Assembly: GCA_937973935.1 (NCBI GenBank)
Contig: CALJJF010000294.1
Coordinates: forward strand, 1 to 5,072
DNA: 5,072 nucleotides
Reading direction: 5' to 3'
From: MKRK01 sp001896915
Lineage (GTDB): Bacteria > Bacillota > Clostridia > Oscillospirales > Acutalibacteraceae
The position numbers and the translations under genes were made by a program. Position 1 is the first letter of the stretch; every line of letters begins with the position of its first letter. The notes below the pieces were generated by a model that saw only the letters and a list, made by a program, of their open reading frames with translations, searched no databases and was not told where the DNA came from. Positions 1 to 5,072 of the stretch are shown here, piece by piece.

Positions 1-2
1 GT

Positions 3-308
3 AAAAATAAAAGAGGAAGGAAGATATTTATTGATAATCATGGATGGCTACAGCAAATTTTTACAAATTCAGAGCCGCTAAGATCAAAATTCAGATTAAA
101 ATTTAATAGTGGTAAATTTGCAAATAAAAACACATTAGAAGATAATGCAATAGGTTTTGTTTCCAGATGGGCGAATGTGAATGGTTATGAATCTTGTTTA
201 TTTGAATTCCCCGTAGATGTGGCAAAATGGGGGGACATAAAGGCAAAAGGCTATGAAACAAAATATATCGATGTTATAAAAGATATAATAAATAATATGG
301 CGAGATAA
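3..308 (+). CDS. C-terminal part of an M14-type zinc carboxypeptidase domain (5' end outside window)
   Basis: The reading frame is open from the left edge and stops with TAA at 306-308, leaving 101 visible residues. Counting from the first full codon, residues 8-16 read IFIDNHGWL. This matches the M14 block that carries the third zinc ligand (His13, in the family's 'D-x-H-G-W' form). Residues 50-57 (IGFVSRWA) and 65-70 (CLFEFP) match the family's 'GYFIGWA' and 'LvEfP' blocks, with Glu68 as the catalytic glutamate candidate. The 55-residue gap from His13 to Glu68 fits compact bacterial M14 enzymes. The first zinc-ligand motif (HxxE) must lie upstream and is not visible. Some bacterial M14 enzymes cut peptidoglycan stem peptides. 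That this is the tip of an upstream Rhs protein is inference, based on its AT-rich composition and its position before a membrane-anchored protein and an Rhs fragment. It could instead be a stand-alone peptidase. Confidence 0.6.
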   Translation, partial: KNKRGRKIFIDNHGWLQQIFTNSEPLRSKFRLKFNSGKFANKNTLEDNAIGFVSRWANVNGYESCLFEFPVDVAKWGDIKAKGYETKYIDVIKDIINNMAR

Positions 309-360
309 TACTTAATCGCTATTAAAATAGTATTTCTATTGCTAGTAAAAATGCATTACA

Positions 361-403
361 TAACGATACAATGGGAGGACAAAACCGTCCCATTGTATCG
401 TTA
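361..403. repeat. Perfect 16-bp inverted repeat (hairpin) in the spacer after the M14 fragment
   Basis: The arm TAACGATACAATGGGA (361-376) is exactly complementary to 388-403, enclosing an 11-base loop region in which GG and CC can extend the stem with one bulge. It starts 53 bases after the upstream stop and ends 27 bases before the next start codon. No T-run follows on either strand, so it is not a textbook intrinsic terminator. It may still end the upstream transcript, act in the leader of the next gene, or be a REP/MITE-like palindrome. Nothing else recognisable lies in 309-430; no promoter with both boxes was convincing. Confidence 0.75.
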
Positions 404-420
404 GAATAATATTAATTGAT

Positions 421-425
421 GGAGG
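421..425 (+). promoter_or_regulatory. Ribosome binding site fixing the start of the DUF5050-like gene
   Basis: GGAGG lies five bases before the ATG at 431. The in-frame upstream candidates, TTG at 416 and ATG at 419, overlap or precede this site and would have no ribosome site of their own. The start at 431 is therefore preferred, and it also places the basic MKR residues directly before the membrane anchor. Confidence 0.8.
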
Positions 426-430
426 AAAAA

Positions 431-1573
431 ATGAAAAGAATAGCATATGTAACAGGCGCTATATGCATAGTTTTAATTTTAGTTATCATATTTTCAGTCT
501 ACAATCAAAATAAAAATTCATATAAAACGCCAACACAGAAGACAGAAGTAAAGCTGACAACACAGACAATAGAAGAAAAATCGACACAAATGGTAACCAC
601 GAATTTGTCGGATAAAAAATTAAACGAGTATATGGCGAATAATTATTTAGGTAGCGGGATTGTATGCAAAAAAGATAATTATCAATATACAGCACTGAAG
701 CAAATATATTATCAAAAGCCGGGAAGTGATAGGCTGGAATCTCTTATTTCTTCGGCGAATCCTGATATTAGATATAGAAATATTACAATTAATGATGATT
801 GGATCTATTATATCGAATATAAACCTGATTGGAGCGAACCATCGATCTTATACAAAACCAAATTGGATGGTTCAAAAAGAAGCTTAGTCTGTGAAAATAT
901 ATACACATATATTCTGTATAATGGTTATATCTATTATGTAACCAATACTGACTATAGCTTATGTCGGATTGGTGTTGATGGCAATAATAAGATGACACTA
1001 ATAGATGGTGAGAAAGGAGAAAAACCTGTTTCTAAATTTTATATAGAAAATGATAGGATATATTTAAGCATGGGCAATGATGAATATGTTTCTTATATAA
1101 ATTTAGACGGTACAAATCTAACAAAAACAAAACTTGAAATCGGGTATATAAACGCGGGTTGGATATATTATACAAAAAGCATAAACAATACTCCTTATGC
1201 CAATATTTGTCGGCAAAATATACAAAGTGGAAAATCAGAATTGTTGATTGAAAAAGTTAGTGGGAGTGGTAGATTTAACTTATTTAATAACAATATATAT
1301 TATTCATTTGAAGGCTTTGAAAAGTATGTTTTCTATGATATATATTGTTATAATATCGACAATAAGACCAGTAAATTGATATATAAAGGATCCTCTGTTT
1401 CTTATATAGAAGCAATTGATATAACGGATGACTATATATATTTGACCGGTCAGGACTTCGAATCACATTATATCGATACTGTTAGAATTTCACTCAAAGA
1501 AACCAAAAAACAAGAGCGCTTTGATGAGAAAAAAATGAAATGGGTAACATCAACTGAAAAAATACAAGAATAA
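431..1573 (+). CDS. Membrane-anchored DUF5050-like beta-propeller protein
   Basis: The protein has 380 residues with an N-terminal MKR followed by one hydrophobic segment (about 4-23), then a polar Thr/Lys/Gln-rich linker (about 26-65). This predicts an anchored protein with its body outside the cell. The cysteine at residue 12 lacks a lipobox. Six strands of the type W/Y-I-Y-Y/L start near residues 125, 167, 210, 245, 289 and 336, at roughly 35-47 residue spacing. LDG-type turns (residues 145-147; VDG and LDGTN later) lie between them. This pattern is typical of DUF5050 and related propeller-like domains. No catalytic motif is visible, and the family has no established enzymatic role. The gene sits alone between two hairpins, after an M14 peptidase end and before an Rhs fragment. 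A role as immunity or binding partner for the upstream peptidase is positional inference only. It could equally be a general cell-surface protein. Confidence 0.8.
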   Translation: MKRIAYVTGAICIVLILVIIFSVYNQNKNSYKTPTQKTEVKLTTQTIEEKSTQMVTTNLSDKKLNEYMANNYLGSGIVCKKDNYQYTALKQIYYQKPGSDRLESLISSANPDIRYRNITINDDWIYYIEYKPDWSEPSILYKTKLDGSKRSLVCENIYTYILYNGYIYYVTNTDYSLCRIGVDGNNKMTLIDGEKGEKPVSKFYIENDRIYLSMGNDEYVSYINLDGTNLTKTKLEIGYINAGWIYYTKSINNTPYANICRQNIQSGKSELLIEKVSGSGRFNLFNNNIYYSFEGFEKYVFYDIYCYNIDNKTSKLIYKGSSVSYIEAIDITDDYIYLTGQDFESHYIDTVRISLKETKKQERFDEKKMKWVTSTEKIQE

Positions 1574-1580
1574 TTGAGAA

Positions 1581-1606
1581 GCACGGGGACGAAGCATTTG
1601 CTTGAC
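1581..1606. repeat. Possible REP-like motif (GGGGACG...TTGACA)
   Basis: GCACGGGGACG at 1581-1591, a small AAGCA/TGCTT palindrome at 1592-1603 and TTGACA at 1602-1607 together resemble the GGGGACGGTT...TTGACA motif that I recall from dispersed intergenic repeats in clostridial and other genomes, some linked to REP-associated Y1 transposases. The hairpin at 361-403 carries a related GGGACGGTTTTGTCC when read on the - strand. The match is from memory and is weak. Confidence 0.25.
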
Positions 1607-1645
1607 ACCACCCCCGGGGTAGTATCTACCCCGGGGGTGGTTTTT
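1607..1645 (+). terminator. Strong intrinsic terminator after the DUF5050-like gene
   Basis: ACCACCCCCGGGGTAG (1607-1622) pairs perfectly with 1626-1641 across a three-base loop (TAT), and the T-run continues to 1645. The 16-bp GC-rich stem starts 33 bases after the stop at 1573. There is no T-run for the - strand, so it acts on + strand transcripts. It ends immediately before the Rhs-homologous sequence, so readthrough transcription into the Rhs fragment should be low. Confidence 0.88.
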
Positions 1646-1647
1646 AT

Positions 1648-3966
1648 GTGCAGAACGGCAGACAGCTGAACACCGTGGGAATCGGTTCGGCAACGCCAAC
1701 TGTGTCCTATTCCTATGATGAAAAAGGCTACCGTGTCACCAAAACCGTGGGGGCAGTCACCACCCGGTACACATGGATTGACGACCTGATCACCTCATCG
1801 GACAACGGCACAGAAAAACTGCATTTCTTCTACGATAAAAACGGCAGGCTCACCGCGTTTTTATCCGGCGGAACTATGTATTATTATCTGTATAATGTAC
1901 AGGGCATCATCACAGGAATTCTTGACTATACCGGCACCCTTGTGGTAAACTATTCCTATGATGCATGGGGCAACATCGGTAAGATCACCGACGGGGAAGG
2001 CACAGACAAAACTGCGGACGGGGCGTTTCTCGGTAATGTGAACCCCTTCCGCTACAAGGGATACTGTTACGACAACGAAACCGGCTTCTATTACCTCCAA
2101 AGCCGGTACTATGACCCGGCAACAGGCAGGTTCCTCAATGCGGACGATACAGATATGCTGAAGGGGAAGGATACAGAGTTATTAGCCAAAAACCTCTTTG
2201 CCTACTGCGAAAACAACCCGGTCATGGAAAGCGACCCGAGCGGTTACGACTTGTATTATGCATATCCGGGATATATCATGTCTGTCGGAAATATTCAGAA
2301 CAAACGCGCGGATGTAATGAAAGTTCAGATATACCTGAATAATGATAGTGGAGTGATAGGATATCATGAAGGACTATGTGTATTGAATTGGAAGATACCA
2401 AAAAGCACCATAATAAGTGGGACTTATGACTCGAGAACGGAATCTATCGTATCGGTGTTTCAAGGGATACTAGGACTTGGTGAAAACAGGGGGAAGGTTG
2501 ACAGAGCAACTTGGTATAGCTTGTTCCAAAAGGATCAGAATTGGTTTCCGCCACAGGCTGACGGACTGGTGAATGGAACTGCATACTATATTCAGAATAA
2601 AAAAAGCGGAGCGTATCTTGATGTATTGAGGAATGAAACACAGGATTCTGCAACGGTCGGTCAGTATGCATATACCGGTCTGCAGAATCAAATATGGAAA
2701 ATAGTCTGGTATCCGAAGGATGGGCTATACACACTGAACCCGATGCATGCACCTACAAAGCATTTGGACATTAATGATGAAAGAAGAACGGGAAACGCCG
2801 TAATCGGTATCTATGGGGATAATCCTGAAAGCAAATATCCATGGCCGTTTTCGTTTTGGAGTATTTGTAAGGTCGGGGAGAATACATATTCCATTTTGTC
2901 GGCAAACAGCTATAATGAACAAGCCCTGACGGCACCGGGAACTTCGGTGTGTAACATGACGACATGGGCATACAATGCACAGGGCTACGATGTGACAAAG
3001 CAACAGTGGGTGTTTAAGGCGTTTAATATCACCAGGATAAGCACAACGGAGATAGCCATAAATGTACCGCAGCCCAGCGGGAAGAAGCTTGTATTGTATA
3101 AACAGGGTCAATGGGGCACAGCATATAAGACAATCAATTGTGCAGCAAACACAAGTTCATACACATTTACAGGGTTGTCTCCCGGTGCTATTTATGATAT
3201 CGCTATATGGGGTGGAAGTAGTAGACTGTCGTTTTTTACTAATATAGGGACTGAAAGTGCAAATAAGCCTTTTAAAACACAATATATAAACGGGTTGAAA
3301 GCAGATATAATAAACACTATAGGAAGCGGTAAGGGTGTAGGCTATCATTATAATACTGAACAAGCTGTTAATATAATTATTTCATATGATTCCTATATTA
3401 CACAAATCAGTAATTATTATAAAATGCCAAAAGCGCTTATCCAGACAATATTATTGCGAGAACTTTGGTGTGTTAATGCAAGCGATGATGTTGCCGATAA
3501 TTTCGTAGTGCAATATTATGCATTTAAAATTCTTGAAGATAAATGGTATAATATGGAGCCTTGGCAACAAGCAATAACACCCTATCCTAATACACCAGCA
3601 ATAATAAAAACTGACTCTAGTACTGGATTAGGTCAAATTTTTGCTGCAACAGCAATCGATTCTAATAACTACGCAATTCAGTCAAAGATTAAAACCGGGA
3701 AAATATATGACAGTAATAATTGGAATGATATGTATGATATGTGGTGTTTATTAAAAAGTAATAATCAATATAACATTGATATGATTACAGTAGTTCTAAT
3801 AAGAGCTGCGAATCAAAAAGCCTTATCAACAAATTACTTTGCATATACTGAAACACAATATAGATCAATATTAGCAAGATATAACGGTACTGGCACTGGC
3901 GCGATAAATTATGGAAATGAATGTTATGAGTACTTTAAGATATTTAATAATTATAATAAGAAATAA
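1648..3966 (+). CDS. 5'-truncated Rhs/YD-repeat protein with wall-binding and lytic transglycosylase-like C-terminal toxin tip
   Basis: The frame is open from an in-frame TGA at 1603. The first candidate start is GTG at 1648 (772 residues), and it has no ribosome site. Residues 1-199 are the end of an Rhs core: YD repeats, GFYYLQSRYYDPATGRF (146-162) and NLFAYCENNP, ending in DPSG (196-199), the usual toxin-swap junction. After it come a PG_binding_1-like domain (about 205-292; VMKVQIYL, SVFQ, ATWYSL), a ricin-B-like lectin (about 306-459; QxW at 348-350 and 452-454) and an FN3-like domain (about 461-540; SSYTFTGLSPGAIYDI). Residues about 570-770 look like a lysozyme/SLT-type enzyme: MPKALIQTILLRE with candidate catalytic Glu605, DSSTGLGQI (656-664) and LARYNG (742-747). 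It probably cuts the peptidoglycan glycan backbone. Lack of start signals suggests a silent orphan cassette, activated if recombined onto a full-length Rhs gene. The Rhs part is firm; the enzyme call is motif-based. Confidence 0.85.
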   Translation: MQNGRQLNTVGIGSATPTVSYSYDEKGYRVTKTVGAVTTRYTWIDDLITSSDNGTEKLHFFYDKNGRLTAFLSGGTMYYYLYNVQGIITGILDYTGTLVVNYSYDAWGNIGKITDGEGTDKTADGAFLGNVNPFRYKGYCYDNETGFYYLQSRYYDPATGRFLNADDTDMLKGKDTELLAKNLFAYCENNPVMESDPSGYDLYYAYPGYIMSVGNIQNKRADVMKVQIYLNNDSGVIGYHEGLCVLNWKIPKSTIISGTYDSRTESIVSVFQGILGLGENRGKVDRATWYSLFQKDQNWFPPQADGLVNGTAYYIQNKKSGAYLDVLRNETQDSATVGQYAYTGLQNQIWKIVWYPKDGLYTLNPMHAPTKHLDINDERRTGNAVIGIYGDNPESKYPWPFSFWSICKVGENTYSILSANSYNEQALTAPGTSVCNMTTWAYNAQGYDVTKQQWVFKAFNITRISTTEIAINVPQPSGKKLVLYKQGQWGTAYKTINCAANTSSYTFTGLSPGAIYDIAIWGGSSRLSFFTNIGTESANKPFKTQYINGLKADIINTIGSGKGVGYHYNTEQAVNIIISYDSYITQISNYYKMPKALIQTILLRELWCVNASDDVADNFVVQYYAFKILEDKWYNMEPWQQAITPYPNTPAIIKTDSSTGLGQIFAATAIDSNNYAIQSKIKTGKIYDSNNWNDMYDMWCLLKSNNQYNIDMITVVLIRAANQKALSTNYFAYTETQYRSILARYNGTGTGAINYGNECYEYFKIFNNYNKK

Positions 3967-3969
3967 GGT
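3965..3969 (+). promoter_or_regulatory. Ribosome binding site overlapping the Rhs stop codon
   Basis: AAGGT shares two bases with the TAA stop (3964-3966) and lies six bases before the ATG at 3976. The arrangement suggests that the downstream gene is translated by coupling to the Rhs tip, as expected for a toxin-immunity pair. Confidence 0.65.
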
Positions 3970-3975
3970 AATAAT

Positions 3976-4707
3976 ATGAAAAAAACTATATTTACAGTTG
4001 TGTGCATATTAAGTGTATTTTTGTTTGGAGTATTGATATTTAATTCATTTGTAAACAAGTATAATATTATTAAGAAAGAATCACAGTCATTTGATTTTAA
4101 AATTAATCCATCTGATGTTGGAGAGGATATAAAAAAGGTAATTAACCAAAAAGATACGGTTGTTGCTGAAATTAATAAAGATCCTATATATTATAATGAT
4201 GTGCAATTTAGAAAATATAGGAATAAAATTATATTATCTAATATTGACAATAGTAAACTCAATTCAGATAGCTTAAAAAAAATAAATGAGTTTAATCCTG
4301 TTGACGAAAAAGATATAATAAAATATATTGCAAAAAGAAGATTAATGATTTCTGATGCGAAAAAATATGGTATAGTCGTCACGGAAAAAGAAATGTCAGA
4401 AAAAATGTTGGAAGCAGACATAAATAATAGCAATAAAATTGAAGAAGGGGATGCGGATGCGATTCATAATAATTTATTGAATGAGCAGTTTTTTGACTCT
4501 CTTGGAATAAAAAGAGATGAATACAATCGAAAAATATGGTATGAAATATATAGAGAATACATGGTGTATTCAAGATTTGTTGTATACTTTTATGAAAATA
4601 TCTATAAAGGAAATCAAGAAGCTAATATAGACTATTTTGATCAATATTTAGAGAAGCTGTTTTGTGAATCTAATTTTAAAATACTAAAACCATTAAATTA
4701 TAAATGA
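3976..4707 (+). CDS. Membrane-anchored SurA-N-like protein, candidate immunity protein or chaperone
   Basis: The protein has 243 residues. MKK and a hydrophobic segment (about 4-25) predict a signal anchor with the rest exported. Residues 62-75 (VVAEINKDPIYYND) match the opening strand and helix of SurA/PrsA-type N-terminal domains ('vvA-vng-pI-...d'). Residues 116-140 (YIAKRRLMISDAKKYGIVVTEKEM) match the family's 'L-...l-..AkkyGi-vs-.e' helix block. The rest is helical and charged. No parvulin PPIase domain follows, so it is shorter than full foldases of the PrsA type. The start is nine bases after the Rhs stop with a coupled ribosome site. Its position directly behind a toxin tip, and its extracytoplasmic location, make it the leading candidate to neutralise or fold the wall-hydrolase tip. 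That role is inference; no known immunity family was recognised. Its composition is as AT-rich as the enzyme part of the tip, which suggests they moved together. Confidence 0.72.
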   Translation: MKKTIFTVVCILSVFLFGVLIFNSFVNKYNIIKKESQSFDFKINPSDVGEDIKKVINQKDTVVAEINKDPIYYNDVQFRKYRNKIILSNIDNSKLNSDSLKKINEFNPVDEKDIIKYIAKRRLMISDAKKYGIVVTEKEMSEKMLEADINNSNKIEEGDADAIHNNLLNEQFFDSLGIKRDEYNRKIWYEIYREYMVYSRFVVYFYENIYKGNQEANIDYFDQYLEKLFCESNFKILKPLNYK

Positions 4708-4717
4708 GATGTTAACT

Positions 4718-5017
4718 ATGAAAAAATATATTATTTTGTGTATATCCTTTTTTACCAATTTGGTTTTTGGCTTATTATCTTATGATATTTTTAAGTTTTC
4801 AGTTCTGTTAGTGACGAATACAACAAAAGGGAAAGTTAATAATCCCGATGGGGAACTTTTTATTCCTGTAGGTTTTATTATACCAGTTATATGTTTTTTA
4901 ACCATAATTGTCTTGAACAGATATACATACACGAGAGCAAATATTAAGATGAGTACATACATTATTATAAATGCCTTATTTATAATTTTAGGATTAGTAT
5001 GTAGATCTTTTTTATAA
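4718..5017 (+). CDS. Small three-helix membrane protein, unknown function
   Basis: The protein has 99 residues and three predicted membrane segments (about 4-22, 48-67 and 79-95). A polar loop (about 33-47, TNTTKGKVNNPDGE) follows the first, and a basic, polar connector (68-78, RYTYTRANIK) separates the second and third. I chose the ATG at 4718, which begins MKKY and has a weak GAG ten bases upstream (4706-4708). The ATG at 4709, three codons earlier, would place that GAG directly against the start codon. The gene begins ten bases after the stop of the SurA-like gene, so the two are probably co-transcribed. I do not recognise a family. A second immunity component or an unrelated small membrane protein are both possible. 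Confidence 0.65.
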   Translation: MKKYIILCISFFTNLVFGLLSYDIFKFSVLLVTNTTKGKVNNPDGELFIPVGFIIPVICFLTIIVLNRYTYTRANIKMSTYIIINALFIILGLVCRSFL

Positions 5018-5072
5018 AAAAAGACATCACCGCCTTGTTTGACGGGATCGGTCTGTTCAAATCCCAACCCTT
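5018..5072. other. Unassigned higher-GC sequence at the right edge
   Basis: After an A-run the composition rises abruptly compared with the preceding 1.8 kb. The + frame beginning at 5017 is open to the edge (KKDITALFDGIGLFKSQP) without a visible start. The segment could be the beginning of another displaced core fragment, a dispersed intergenic repeat or chromosomal flank. It is too short to decide, and no terminator for the preceding genes is visible. Confidence 0.3.

Noticed and set aside
416..430. Longer N-terminus for the DUF5050-like protein (TTG at 416 or ATG at 419)
   Set aside because: The GGAGG ribosome site at 421-425 lies inside that extension and is correctly spaced for the ATG at 431.
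431..500. Lipoprotein signal for the DUF5050-like protein
   Set aside because: The only early cysteine (residue 12) is preceded by Gly-Ala-Ile and sits inside the hydrophobic segment, which does not fit a lipobox.
1602..1607. TTGACA as a -35 box for the Rhs fragment
   Set aside because: At the right distance downstream there is only the GC-rich hairpin and no TATAAT-like box, and the T-run terminator would stop any such transcript.
1646..1669. ATG at 1646 as a start for the Rhs fragment
   Set aside because: It is in a different frame and reaches a TGA after seven codons; only the GTG at 1648 is in the Rhs frame.
2444..3111. Minus-strand open frames of up to 128 codons across the lectin and FN3-like region
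   Set aside because: They lie opposite a well-supported protein, show no recognisable domain and differ in frame from one another, so they are chance frames in a higher-GC stretch.
5051..5067. GTTCAAATCCC resembling a tRNA T-arm
   Set aside because: The five bases before TTCAAAT (GTCTG) pair with the five after it (CCCAA) at only two positions, and no D-arm, anticodon arm or acceptor sequence is found upstream.
1..5072. CRISPR array or transposase gene
   Set aside because: No regularly spaced direct repeats and no transposase motifs are visible; the only repeated structures are the two hairpins and the protein-level YD and IYY repeats.

Overview
The window looks like an accessory toxin locus from a low-GC Gram-positive bacterium. 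A clostridial, Lachnospiraceae-type host is my inference from the AT-rich codon use, the AGGAGG-type ribosome sites, a DUF5050-like protein and the Gram-positive-style Rhs/YD-repeat gene. All genes run on the + strand. Composition is strongly mosaic. Hand counts of single 60-base lines give about 57% GC in the Rhs core (1741-1800), 43% in the lectin part (2821-2880), 22% in the C-terminal enzyme part (3721-3780) and 25% in the DUF5050-like gene (1261-1320).

Layout: (1) 3-308 is the end of a gene cut by the left edge, and it carries the C-terminal half of an M14-type zinc carboxypeptidase domain. (2) 309-430 is a spacer with a perfect 16-bp inverted repeat. (3) 431-1573 encodes a membrane-anchored extracellular protein with six IYY-type repeats (DUF5050, beta-propeller-like). 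A very strong hairpin terminator follows at 1607-1645. (4) 1648-3966 is a 5'-truncated Rhs fragment. It starts in the middle of a YD repeat directly against the terminator and contains the hyper-conserved Rhs core end and its DPSG junction. A four-part C-terminal region follows: peptidoglycan-binding-like, ricin-B-lectin-like, FN3-like, and a lysozyme/lytic-transglycosylase-like enzyme. (5) 3976-4707 is a translationally coupled, membrane-anchored protein with a SurA-N-like chaperone fold. (6) 4718-5017 is a three-helix membrane protein. (7) 5018-5072 returns to higher GC and is unassigned.

Interpretation (inference): this is the kind of Rhs locus in which displaced, promoterless 'orphan' core-plus-tip cassettes sit behind an expressed gene. 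Each cassette has an AT-rich toxin tip followed by its immunity gene(s). Both visible tips look like cell-wall hydrolases (M14 peptidase, lytic transglycosylase/muramidase). Each is followed by a protein with an N-terminal membrane anchor and an exported domain, which is the place where immunity to a wall-acting enzyme would have to work. The most novel points are the wall-binding multi-domain tip and a SurA-like protein in the immunity position.
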